The notes under the pieces are model-generated. The model was given only the letters and a program-made list of their open reading frames with translations, was not told the DNA's origin and ran no database searches. Positions 16,004 through 24,967 of a stretch of DNA of 64,000 nt are shown piece after piece; position 1 is the first letter of the stretch; each line of letters starts with the position of its first letter. The position numbers and the translations under genes were made by a program. Source of the stretch: Acidobacteriota bacterium (lineage in GTDB: Bacteria > Acidobacteriota > Vicinamibacteria > Vicinamibacterales > CAVVIG01); NCBI GenBank assembly GCA_018268955.1, contig JAFDVO010000029.1:1-64000 (forward strand), read 5' to 3'.

Positions 16004-18193
16004 ATGACATCTCGTCCGCCCCAGGCCCCCCGACTCGCGCTGGCGATGCTGTGCGCCGCAACCGTAACCGCGCAGTTCGTCGCGGGCAAAGCGCTGCGTG
16101 ACACGCTGTTTCTCACGTCGCTCGACGTCACGGCACTCCCGGCCATGCTTGTCGCCACCTCGGTGGTGTCGCTGCTGCTCGTGGTCCTGCACGGGCGGCT
16201 GGCCACGCAGGTCGGGCCCGCACGGCTCGTCCCGGCCCTGTTCCTGGCGAGCGGGCTTCTCTATGTGATCGAGTGGGCCGCCCGCCCGCTTGTCCCCGGC
16301 GCGTCGGCCATCATCCTCTACCTTCACGTCTCGGCGGCTGGTCCCCTCCTCGCCTCCGGCTTCTGGTTGATCGCCAGCGAGCGCTTCGACCCACACACGG
16401 CACGCCGCCGATTCGGCCAGCTTGCCGGTGTGGGCACCGTCGGCGGCCTCATCAGCGCGGTCGCTGCGGAACGCACCGCGGTGTGGTTCGGCGCACCGTC
16501 AATCCTTCCACTGCTCGCCGCATGGCAGTGCCTGAGCGCTGTCCTCGCGCATCGGCTTGCCGCCGGCACGTCGAGCGCGAGCGCCGATGCGGACTCCGCC
16601 CAACCGGCGCGATCCGGAATCCGCGTCATCGCGCAGACCCCCTATCTCCGGAATCTCGCGGCGCTCGTCCTGCTCGGGACGACCGGCGCAGCCCTCGTCG
16701 ACTACCTGTTCAAGGTGCAGGCGGTCACAGCCTTTGGCCGCGGCGACCAACTGCTCCGCTTCTTTGCCCTCTACTACGCGGGCACCAGCGTCGTCACCTT
16801 CGTCCTCCAGACATCCTCCGCTCACCTGGCCCTCGAGCGAATGGGACTCGGCGCGACAGCCAGCACGCCCTCGATTGCCGTACTGATCGGGAGCGCGGTG
16901 AGCCTCGTCGTCCCAGGCTTCGGCAGCCTGCTGATCACACGCGGCGGCGAGTCCATCCTCCGCAGTTCCCTCTTCCGCGCGGGATACGAACTCTTCTACA
17001 CGCCCATTCCCGCGGCCGAGAAGCGCGCGGCGAAGTCGATCATCGACGTGGCGTTCGATCGCCTCGGCGACGGCGCAGCCGGGGCGCTGGTGCGCGCAGC
17101 GCTGTTGCTCCTTCCTGGCGCTCACGTGCCGGCGATCCTGCTCGCGGCGCTCGCCTGCTCTCTCGGGGCCATTCTCGCCGCCAGCCGCCTGAATCGCGGC
17201 TATGTCCGCAGCCTCCGGAACAGCCTCGCGCGTCGATCGCGCCTGGTCGGAGGTGCGGAAACCGTTGACGATCCCGGATGGGCGTCCGTCTGGTCTGCCC
17301 TTCGACGTGAAGCAGACGTGCCGCACATGGCGGGGCCCTCAGGTCCCGTTGCGGAAAGCCCGGTCGACCCGCTCATGGCCGACATCGCCAACCTCCGCTC
17401 GCGCGATCGTGCACGTCTCATCCGGGTCCTCGGGCGCGACGACGGGATTGCGCCGGAACTGGTGCCGCACGTCATTCCGCTGCTCGCGTGGGATGCCGTG
17501 GCCGAGCCGGCAACCTTCGCGCTGCAGAAGGTCGCCGAGGAGCATGTGGGCCAGTTCACGGACGCGCTCCTCGATCCGAATCGCGACTTCGCCGTGCGGC
17601 GGCGGCTCGCGCGTGCCTTCGCGGTCTGCGTCTCACAGCGCGCGGTGGATGCGCTGCTGCTCGCCTTCGACGACCTGCGATTTGCCGTCAGGCGCGAAGC
17701 CGCGCGATCCGTTGTCGCCATTCTCGAACGCAACCCGCTGCTGCATGTGAGCCGCGAGCGGGTGCTCGCGGTCGTGCTGAAAGAGGTCACCGTCGGCCGG
17801 CCGGTATGGGAGGGGCGACGGCTCCTGGACGATGGCCCCGGGATCGACTCACCGCTCGATGCATTCGTCAGGGATCGCGCGGGTGAGAGCCTTGCCCACG
17901 TGTTCACGCTGCTCTCACTGGTGCTGCCGCGTGAACCAATCAGGCTGGCGTTTCGCGGGCTGCAGACCAATGACCAGCACCTTCACGGCACGGCGCTGGA
18001 GTACCTGGACAGCGTGCTCCCGCAGCAGATCCGGCAGCGCCTGTGGCCCTTCCTCGACGCCCGCCCCGCGTCGATTGCCACGCGCAACAGGCAGGAGGCG
18101 CTCGTGGCGCTGCTGCGATCGAACCAGTCGATCGAGATCAATCTCGAGGAACTGCGGCAACGCGCCTCGCTGGGCGAACCAGCCGCGCTGTAA
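16004..18193 (+). CDS. NTT-like (ATP/ADP translocase-type) membrane protein with C-terminal repeat domain
   Basis: A 729-residue protein. Residues ~10-395 form about 12 hydrophobic segments. The first contains GKALRDTLFLTSL, recalling the LRDTKDTL region of NTT nucleotide transporters, and an ERFDPHTARRRFGQLAG loop follows. Residues ~420-729 are soluble and look like HEAT-type helical repeats. NTT proteins exchange ATP/ADP or other nucleotides. This assignment rests on motif resemblance and topology, so a general MFS-like transporter remains possible. First of five co-directional genes ending at 24964. Confidence 0.72.
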   Translation: MTSRPPQAPRLALAMLCAATVTAQFVAGKALRDTLFLTSLDVTALPAMLVATSVVSLLLVVLHGRLATQVGPARLVPALFLASGLLYVIEWAARPLVPGASAIILYLHVSAAGPLLASGFWLIASERFDPHTARRRFGQLAGVGTVGGLISAVAAERTAVWFGAPSILPLLAAWQCLSAVLAHRLAAGTSSASADADSAQPARSGIRVIAQTPYLRNLAALVLLGTTGAALVDYLFKVQAVTAFGRGDQLLRFFALYYAGTSVVTFVLQTSSAHLALERMGLGATASTPSIAVLIGSAVSLVVPGFGSLLITRGGESILRSSLFRAGYELFYTPIPAAEKRAAKSIIDVAFDRLGDGAAGALVRAALLLLPGAHVPAILLAALACSLGAILAASRLNRGYVRSLRNSLARRSRLVGGAETVDDPGWASVWSALRREADVPHMAGPSGPVAESPVDPLMADIANLRSRDRARLIRVLGRDDGIAPELVPHVIPLLAWDAVAEPATFALQKVAEEHVGQFTDALLDPNRDFAVRRRLARAFAVCVSQRAVDALLLAFDDLRFAVRREAARSVVAILERNPLLHVSRERVLAVVLKEVTVGRPVWEGRRLLDDGPGIDSPLDAFVRDRAGESLAHVFTLLSLVLPREPIRLAFRGLQTNDQHLHGTALEYLDSVLPQQIRQRLWPFLDARPASIATRNRQEALVALLRSNQSIEINLEELRQRASLGEPAAL

Positions 18194-18210
18194 CGATCGA
18201 GGTCACGCAC

Positions 18211-19797
18211 ATGGCTCGACTGCTCGCGCCGCAATGCCGTACAACGGCGTCGTCCCCGGTTGCCGGCGGGACGTCCAACCGGCTCCCCGCGGCACTCCTG
18301 ACCGAACAGGTACGTCGGCTCGCCGTGTGCGCAGCGGTCGGCGCCGGCCTGTGGACCTTTGGGCTCGTGATGGACGTGCTGGCGCGTCCGCTGACGCTGG
18401 GAACGCCGGTCCCTGCACGGCAGGTCCTCATCGAGGTGCTCTCGATCGCGCTGTCGCTGGCGATGTTCCTCTACGTGCGATACGCCCCGCATGCGGCGCG
18501 GACGAAGGTGGATGTTGCGCTCGGGTACTACGTGCTGAATGCCGTCGGCGTCGCCCTCCTGAACAACTGGGCCCATCCGACGTCGGTGCCCCTCTCCACG
18601 CTGCTGACCTGGAATGCGGTGGTGATTCTCGTCTCCGGGATGATCATCCCGGCAACGCCGATGCGCATCCTCGTCGCCTCACTCGTGGCGGCGTCGACCG
18701 ATCCGATTGCGGTGTGGCTCGCCCACCTTCGCGGCGCATCGGTGCCGTCCGGTCTCGGCACGATGGTGCTGTTCATGCCGAACTACGCCCTGGCGGCGGT
18801 CGCCGTCCTGCCGTCCCACGTGCTGCAGCGCGTCGGCCGGAGCCTCGAGCAGGCACAGCAGATGGGGAGCTATCACCTCGTCGAACTGCTCGGACGCGGC
18901 GGGATGGGTGAAGTCTGGAAGGCGCGCCACCAGTTGCTCGCGCGCACCGCTGCCGTAAAGCTCGTTCGTCCGGAGCTGATGGGTGCCCGGACGCCCGAAG
19001 AAGGCGAGAACCTGATTCGCCGGTTCCGGCGTGAAGCCGAGGCCACGGCCGCACTCAATTCGCCGCACACGATCCGCCTGTACGATTTCGGCGTCACCGA
19101 GGAGCGGACCTTCTACTACGCGATGGAACTGCTGGTCGGGCAGGACCTCGACTCGCTCGTGCGCGCGAACGGGCCCTTGCCCGCGGAACGCGTCGTCTAC
19201 CTGCTGGCGCAGATCTGCCACTCGCTTGCCGAGGCACACGCGCATGGGCTCGTCCACCGCGACATCACGCCGCGCAACATCTACGCGTGCCGCATGGGCC
19301 TGGACGACGACTTCGTGAAGGTGCTCGATTTCGGGCTGGTGTCGTACAGCGATCCGGCGTCGGTCGGCCACTCACTCATGACCGCTGCCCACAGCACGAC
19401 GGGCACGCCAGCCTTCATGGCTCCAGAGGTGATCCTCGAAGGTGCCGTCGATGCGCGCGCGGACATCTACGCCCTCGGCTGTGTCGCCTACTTCCTGCTG
19501 ACCGGCGAACTCGTGTTCGAGGCCGATACGCCGATGAAGATGTTCGTCCAGCACCTGCAGGCGGAGCCGATCCCACCGTCCATGCGGGGCGAACTGCCGA
19601 TCCCTGCCGCACTCGATGCGCTCGTCCTTGCCTGCCTCGCCAAGGACCCGCTGGCCCGCCCGCAGTCGATCGCGGCCGTGCGCCAGCAGCTCGAGGTCGT
19701 GCCGCTGACCTCGGCCTGGACGAACGCAGCTGCGCGTCGGTGGTGGGAGACGCATCTGGTCGACCTCGGGTCCTGTGCGGAGGTCGTGAAGGCGTAA
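18211..19797 (+). CDS. Membrane serine/threonine protein kinase with N-terminal multi-TM domain
   Basis: A 528-residue protein starting at ATG 18211, 17 bp after the upstream stop. Residues ~30-210 contain about six hydrophobic segments. The kinase domain follows: glycine loop GRGGMGEV (~226-233), Lys250 (AAVKLV), catalytic HRDITPRN (His349, Asp351, Asn356), DFG at Asp373, and GTPAFMAPE. The usual HRDLKPxN reads HRDITPRN, so the lysine of that motif is Thr353. Most bacterial PknB-type enzymes carry the kinase first and one TM after; this is the reverse order. Substrates are unknown. Its context is two transporter-like proteins and secreted phospho-enzymes. Confidence 0.9.
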   Translation: MARLLAPQCRTTASSPVAGGTSNRLPAALLTEQVRRLAVCAAVGAGLWTFGLVMDVLARPLTLGTPVPARQVLIEVLSIALSLAMFLYVRYAPHAARTKVDVALGYYVLNAVGVALLNNWAHPTSVPLSTLLTWNAVVILVSGMIIPATPMRILVASLVAASTDPIAVWLAHLRGASVPSGLGTMVLFMPNYALAAVAVLPSHVLQRVGRSLEQAQQMGSYHLVELLGRGGMGEVWKARHQLLARTAAVKLVRPELMGARTPEEGENLIRRFRREAEATAALNSPHTIRLYDFGVTEERTFYYAMELLVGQDLDSLVRANGPLPAERVVYLLAQICHSLAEAHAHGLVHRDITPRNIYACRMGLDDDFVKVLDFGLVSYSDPASVGHSLMTAAHSTTGTPAFMAPEVILEGAVDARADIYALGCVAYFLLTGELVFEADTPMKMFVQHLQAEPIPPSMRGELPIPAALDALVLACLAKDPLARPQSIAAVRQQLEVVPLTSAWTNAAARRWWETHLVDLGSCAEVVKA

Positions 19798-19863
19798 GGC
19801 GCTCTCGTCCGGATCTGCGGCATTTCGCGTCCCACGGCGCGTTGTGGGTCTGAGGAGAGTGCA

Positions 19864-22341
19864 ATGTCTGGAACGTCCGTTCGCCCGGAGCTCACGACCA
19901 CCCGCTCCCGACTCGACCGTGCGCTCGCCGTGTTCACTGACGTCCACGCCGGCGAGGGTGCCACCGCCGTCCTGATGCTGGTGAACGTCTTCGTCCTGCT
20001 CGTCTGCTACTCCGTCATCAAGACTGTGCGCGAACCGCTGATCCTGCTGGGCGGCGGGGCCGAAGTTCGGTCGTATGCGGCGGCCGGGCAGGCGCTGCTC
20101 CTGATCGCGTTCGTGCCCGCGTACAGCCGTCTCGCGGCGCGCGTGAGCCGGATGCGGCTGATTCTTGGCGTCACGTTCTTCTTCCTCGCCTGCATCGAAC
20201 TGTTCGCGGCGGCGGTGGCGGCGGGCGTGCGCTACGTTGGCGTGGCGTTCTTCATCTGGGTCGGCATCTTCAACATCTCGCTCGTCGCGCAGTTCTGGTC
20301 GTTCGCCAACGACATCTACCGCAAGAGCACTGCAGACCGCCTCTTCCCGCTCATCATGCTCGGCATGACGGGCGGTGCGCCGCTCGGATCGATGCTTGCG
20401 GCGCGGCTCTTCCGCGCGGGTGTGGCGCCGCAGGCGATTCTCCAGTGCTCGGCGCTGCTGCTCGCCGTGAGCGCAGCGCTCTACGTGGCGATCGATCGCC
20501 GTGTAGCCGCGGTGTCGGAGCAGGCGGGAACCGAATCCGACACCGGGTTGAACGGGTTCTCGCTGGTGCTGCGCAGCCCGTACCTCCGCCTCGTCGCCGT
20601 CCTTGTCGTCCTCCTGAACATCGTCAACACCACCGGCGAGTATGTCGTGGCGAAGCTGCTGACCGCGCACGTCGCCGACCTCGCCGCGGCGACGCCAGGG
20701 TTCGACAAGCGAGCGTTCATCGGCGCGTTCAGCGGCGAGTACCAGTTCTGGGTCAACGTCACGGCTCTGGCGCTGCAGGCGTTCGTGGCCGCCAGGCTCG
20801 TCCGCTCGCGTGGGCTGGCCGGTGTGCTGCTCGTGCTCCCGCTGATTGCACTCGGCGGCTATGGGCTCGTGGCTGCGGGTGCCGGTTTCGCGCTCGTGCG
20901 CTGGATCAAGACCGCCGAGAACGCCACGGACTACTCAATCATGAACACGGCGAGGCAGCTCCTCTGGCTGCCGACGACCACCGAGGAGAAGTACGCGGCA
21001 AAGCAGGCGATCGACACCTTCTGCGTCCGCGCAGGCGACGTGCTGTCCGCAGCCGTGGTCTACGTCGGCACCGCGCGCCTGCATCTCGCACCCGCACAGT
21101 TCGCGCTGATGAACGTGGCGCTCACGGTCGCCTGGCTCGCCATCGCGATCGTAATCGCCCGTCCGGGCGGCGTGCACACGCGCATCCGGATCGCAAAGCT
21201 CGCCGGTGCCGTCGCAGCTCTCTGGTTGTGCCTCATGCCGCAGAGCGGACACGCGCAGGAGACACGGGCCGAGTCGATGGCCCAGGCACGCGCGGCCAAG
21301 GCAGCCGACCTGCACGAATACGAGCCGACGACGCTCGAGCGGCGGATTGACCTGGCGAACCGGCTGCTGGAACCACGAGCGTTCGGGGCTTTCGTCGGAG
21401 GCGTCATGGAGGGCGGCGGGCTCGCGGTGGGACCGGCCATCCGGACGTCGCTCGGCGAGACCGCGAACGTGTCTGCACATGCCGCATGGTCGGTTCGGAA
21501 CTACACGGCTCTCGCAGCGCGCCTGGAGTTTCGTGAGCGCGCGGGCAGCCGCGTGCGCGTCGGCGTGGGCGGCGAGCACATGCGTGCCCCGACGGTCGCC
21601 TATTTCGGAGTCGGACCCGGCTCGCAAGAGGAGGACCGCCGCGCCTTCGGACTGCGCCAGAGCAGTGTGACGGCGGATGCCACGATCCGTGTCGCGCGTC
21701 ACGCCACGGTCGGCGGTGCGGTGGGGTATCTCGACACCACGACGGACACGGGTGAGCTGTCGACCCCTGCGCCGCCGTCGGAGCTTGCCTGGGTGAGCAC
21801 GCGACTGTCGCTCGAACACGACACGCGCATGTCGCCCCAGTACTCGCGGTCGGGCGGGCTCGCGCGCCTAGCCCTGACGGACTACCGCCAGGCAGAGGGC
21901 GACGGCTTCGACTTCAGGCGGGTCGACGCGGAACTGCAGCGGTTCGTGCCGCTCAATGGCGAGAGCCAGGTGCTCGCCGTACGAGGCCTGCTCGCCAGCA
22001 CGATGGTGTTGGACGGTGCCGACGTGCCGTTCTTCATGCTGCCTGCGCTCGGCGGCCACCGCGCCCTTCGCGGCTACGCCCCGTGGCGTTTTCGCGACCG
22101 GCACGCGCTGCTGCTCACGGGCGAGTACCGCTGGATGGCCGGCCCGCTGGTCGACATGGCGCTATTCGCCGACGCCGGATCGGTCGGGCCGTCGCTCGAG
22201 CGTGTCAGCCGCGATGGGCTGCGGGTGACCTACGGCGCAGGGCTCACCATTCACACCCCCAGCACGACGCTCACGCGATTCGAAGTCGCGAAGTCGCGCG
22301 AAGGGCTTGGGTTCCTCATCTCGTTCGGTCCGAGTTTCTAG
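19864..22341 (+). CDS. NTT-like transporter fused in frame to an Omp85-type outer-membrane barrel
   Basis: An 825-residue protein with GAGGAG upstream. Residues ~30-435 form a polytopic inner-membrane domain with an NTT-like opening (CYSVIKTVREPLIL). Residues 437-464 look like a complete signal peptide: basic start HTRIRIAK, hydrophobic core, and SGHA|Q cleavage site at Ala464. From ~465 the protein is an Omp85/surface-antigen-type barrel: LGGHRALRGYAPWRF, alternating strands such as LLLTGEYRW, and a terminal aromatic strand ending in Phe825. No stop codon separates the halves. An in-frame GTG at 21172 could restart translation exactly at the signal peptide. Either one polyprotein is cut by signal peptidase, or two proteins are made. 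Confidence 0.85.
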   Translation: MSGTSVRPELTTTRSRLDRALAVFTDVHAGEGATAVLMLVNVFVLLVCYSVIKTVREPLILLGGGAEVRSYAAAGQALLLIAFVPAYSRLAARVSRMRLILGVTFFFLACIELFAAAVAAGVRYVGVAFFIWVGIFNISLVAQFWSFANDIYRKSTADRLFPLIMLGMTGGAPLGSMLAARLFRAGVAPQAILQCSALLLAVSAALYVAIDRRVAAVSEQAGTESDTGLNGFSLVLRSPYLRLVAVLVVLLNIVNTTGEYVVAKLLTAHVADLAAATPGFDKRAFIGAFSGEYQFWVNVTALALQAFVAARLVRSRGLAGVLLVLPLIALGGYGLVAAGAGFALVRWIKTAENATDYSIMNTARQLLWLPTTTEEKYAAKQAIDTFCVRAGDVLSAAVVYVGTARLHLAPAQFALMNVALTVAWLAIAIVIARPGGVHTRIRIAKLAGAVAALWLCLMPQSGHAQETRAESMAQARAAKAADLHEYEPTTLERRIDLANRLLEPRAFGAFVGGVMEGGGLAVGPAIRTSLGETANVSAHAAWSVRNYTALAARLEFRERAGSRVRVGVGGEHMRAPTVAYFGVGPGSQEEDRRAFGLRQSSVTADATIRVARHATVGGAVGYLDTTTDTGELSTPAPPSELAWVSTRLSLEHDTRMSPQYSRSGGLARLALTDYRQAEGDGFDFRRVDAELQRFVPLNGESQVLAVRGLLASTMVLDGADVPFFMLPALGGHRALRGYAPWRFRDRHALLLTGEYRWMAGPLVDMALFADAGSVGPSLERVSRDGLRVTYGAGLTIHTPSTTLTRFEVAKSREGLGFLISFGPSF

Positions 22342-22352
22342 GGAGGGCTGAC

Positions 22353-24023
22353 ATGACACGCGCGACTCGCCTTCGTACGCTCGCCGGCATCACCGCGGTC
22401 GGCCTTGCCACGACGCTGGCCACCGCCGGCTCCGCGGTGTCGCCACGATTCTTCGACGATGACCCGGTGTGGATGGAGCACGACACGGAGAACGCCTCCG
22501 CGGTGAAGCCGATCGAGGTCGACCTCGTGAGCGATCTGGCCGTGAACATCATCAATGCGGCCGCACCGGCCCGCCCGTCGCGCGCAGGCAACATCAACAC
22601 GGTCGACGAGGTGCCCGACTCGAGCTGGTTCACGAACCGCCTCGGCGCACAACCGATCACGGCCGCGGATGTCGCGCGTGGACCCGATCGGACGAGTGGA
22701 CCCGCACCTGGCGCCTGGACGGTGACTTCGTCGAAGAGCGACGGCGTGACGCCCGGGTTCACGGTGAAGGATGCCGACGGCCGACGATGGTTCCTGAAGT
22801 TCGACCCGCCTGGGTACCGGGGCATGTCGACCGGCACCGAGGTCGCGGTCACGAAGCTGATGTGGGCGCTCGGCTACCACGTGCCGGAGAACCACATCGC
22901 GTACATGCGGCGCCAGCAGCTGGTGGTCGGCTCCGGCGCGAAGTTCACGCCCCCTGGGGGCGGGACGCGGCCGATGCGCGCGTCCGACATCGACAGGCTC
23001 CTGGCCCGCGCCGACCGCGAACCCGACGGGTCGTATCGCGTGGTGGCGAGCCTCGCACTCGAAGGCAAGCCTGTCGGTCGGATCCGGTTCGCGGGCACGC
23101 GACCGGACGACCCGAACGACCTCGTGCCGCACGAAGACCGCCGCGAACTGCGCGGCTACGGCGTGTTCGCGGCGTGGCTCAACCACGTCGACGCGAAGGC
23201 GATCAACTCGCTCGACACGCTCATCACGGAACACGGTCGCAGTTACGTGCGGCACCACCTGATCGACTTCGGATCCGCGCTCGGCAGCGGCGGTGTGGGA
23301 CCGGCGGATCGTTGGGCTGGCACGCAGTACCTCGTCGACCCGGTGGAGATCGGCCGCCAGCTCGTTGGCTTCGGCTTCGGTGCGCCGCGTTTCCAGCGGG
23401 TGGCGTTCGAGGAATCTCCGTCCATCGGGCGGTTGCCGCGCGACAACACCAGATTCGACCCCACGTCGTGGAAGCCACGGGTGCCCAACCAGGCGTTTCT
23501 GCACGCGCGCGCCGACGACCGGTTCTGGGCTGCGCAGAAGCTCGCGGCGCTGACGCCCGACATGGTGCGTGCGGCGGTGCGGGCAGGCGACTTCCGCGAC
23601 CGGTCGAGTGACGCATTCCTGGTGCGCGCGCTGCTGGAGCGCCGGGACGCGACCCTTCGCGCGTATCTTCCCGACGTGAACCCGATTGCGGACCCGTCGC
23701 TCGACGCGGACGGCCGGCTGACGTTCCGCAACGCCGCCGTCGATGCCGACGTCGCGCGACGGCCCGAGGCGTACCACGGCGTGTGGCTCACATTCGACAA
23801 CACGACCGGCGCCACGCAGTTCCTCGGCGCCAGTCGATCGGTCACTCCCTACATGCGCGCACCCGCCCCGCTGCCGACGCGAGAGGGCACGTTCCTGAGA
23901 ATCGAACTCTCGAGCACCAGTGCGGAGCACGCCTCATGGCTCGAACCGGCGCATGCCTTCTTCCGCCTGCGCGACGGCGGCTGGCAGCTCGTGGGATTCG
24001 AGCGGCTTCCGGAGCCGCGCTGA
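22353..24023 (+). CDS. Exported protein with protein-kinase-like motifs
   Basis: A 556-residue protein with a GGGAGG Shine-Dalgarno and a signal peptide (hydrophobic ~9-27). I do not recognise a named family, but motifs follow the protein-kinase-like order: WFLKF with Lys149, TGTEVAVTK with Glu163, NHVDAKAIN with Asp280 and Asn285, then LIDFGSALG with Asp305. This resembles the Lys-Glu-HxD-N-DFG pattern of HipA, Fam20 and related kinases. After it comes a ~200-residue C-terminal region. If active it would need nucleotide outside the cytoplasm; NTT-like transporters lie in the same run. The kinase activity is an inference. Confidence 0.75.
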   Translation: MTRATRLRTLAGITAVGLATTLATAGSAVSPRFFDDDPVWMEHDTENASAVKPIEVDLVSDLAVNIINAAAPARPSRAGNINTVDEVPDSSWFTNRLGAQPITAADVARGPDRTSGPAPGAWTVTSSKSDGVTPGFTVKDADGRRWFLKFDPPGYRGMSTGTEVAVTKLMWALGYHVPENHIAYMRRQQLVVGSGAKFTPPGGGTRPMRASDIDRLLARADREPDGSYRVVASLALEGKPVGRIRFAGTRPDDPNDLVPHEDRRELRGYGVFAAWLNHVDAKAINSLDTLITEHGRSYVRHHLIDFGSALGSGGVGPADRWAGTQYLVDPVEIGRQLVGFGFGAPRFQRVAFEESPSIGRLPRDNTRFDPTSWKPRVPNQAFLHARADDRFWAAQKLAALTPDMVRAAVRAGDFRDRSSDAFLVRALLERRDATLRAYLPDVNPIADPSLDADGRLTFRNAAVDADVARRPEAYHGVWLTFDNTTGATQFLGASRSVTPYMRAPAPLPTREGTFLRIELSSTSAEHASWLEPAHAFFRLRDGGWQLVGFERLPEPR

Positions 24024-24061
24024 GCCACGCATCGATCGTCAAAGCTGAGTGAGGGCCAGAG

Positions 24062-24964
24062 ATGACCAGGATTACGACTGCATGTTCACGCCTCATCGCA
24101 GTGTCCCTTTGTGCCGTCTGCGCGACGGCACCGCATGCGTCCGCGCAAGGTGCAGGGGCTGGCCCGGTAGCGGTCGGCGGCGGGCTCGAGTCGCCCGTGG
24201 GCGCGCATGCGCTCCGAGACAGCCGTGAGCGGGTACCCGCGGAGGGTGATGAACGCACCGGCACGGCGGCTATGGGGAGCGGCACGCCTGGCTCTCCGCA
24301 GCGGCGGGCTGACGTGTGGCGGGATCTGTTCGGCGCGACGTGGACCGACGTGCGGCGATTCCCGTCGAAGCAGACGCTGGGGTGGATCGCCGTGGGCGCG
24401 GCTGCCACGGCGGCAACGCGGCCGGCAGACTCCCACGTGGGACGCTCTCTCTCATCCGCGGCGCCGCTCCACGAGATCTCGGAGCCGGGAGCCTACATCG
24501 GGTCGACGCCGCTGCAGCTCGGGCTCAGTGCGGCGACGTATGGTCTCGGCCGTGCCACGCACTCACCGCGCATGGCCGCGCTCGGCGCCGATTTGTTTCG
24601 GGCACAGCTGCTCGCGCAGGGGCTCACCGTCGGCATCAAGGAAGGTGTCCGGCGGCAGCGGCCCGAAGGCGGCGGATTCGCGTTCCCCTCAGGTCACAGC
24701 ACCGTCAGCTTCGCCTCGGCCACGGTGCTGCAGCAGCACCTCGGGTGGCGCGTCGGGGTGCCGGCATATGCGCTGGCGTCGTACGTCGCGCTCTCGCGTG
24801 TGCAGATGCAGCGGCACTACCTGAGCGACGTGGCGTTCGGGGCGGCGCTCGGCATTGCAGCGGGCCGAACCATCACGCTGGACCGCGAGCGGCGTATCCA
24901 GCTCGCGCCGATGGCAACTGCGGGCGGCGCGGGCGTTCAGGTGGTCTGGGATCGATCGCGGTGA
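24062..24964 (+). CDS. Exported PAP2-family phosphatase
   Basis: A 300-residue protein with a signal peptide (cleavage near ASAQ). It has the three PAP2 motifs: KEGVRRQRP, PSGHST (~209-214) and SRVQMQRHYLSD, so the catalytic histidines and the arginines and lysine are intact. Hydrophobic stretches around the motifs suggest membrane association. PAP2 enzymes remove phosphate from lipids, isoprenoid pyrophosphates or soluble esters. It follows the kinase-like gene by 38 bp with GAGGG before its ATG, so both are probably co-transcribed and could have opposed activities. Confidence 0.9.
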   Translation: MTRITTACSRLIAVSLCAVCATAPHASAQGAGAGPVAVGGGLESPVGAHALRDSRERVPAEGDERTGTAAMGSGTPGSPQRRADVWRDLFGATWTDVRRFPSKQTLGWIAVGAAATAATRPADSHVGRSLSSAAPLHEISEPGAYIGSTPLQLGLSAATYGLGRATHSPRMAALGADLFRAQLLAQGLTVGIKEGVRRQRPEGGGFAFPSGHSTVSFASATVLQQHLGWRVGVPAYALASYVALSRVQMQRHYLSDVAFGAALGIAAGRTITLDRERRIQLAPMATAGGAGVQVVWDRSR

Positions 24965-24967
24965 ACG

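Noticed and set aside
22338..23930. 530-codon frame antisense to the exported kinase-like gene
   Set aside because: Arg/Val-rich shadow; the plus strand has SD, signal peptide and conserved-type motifs.
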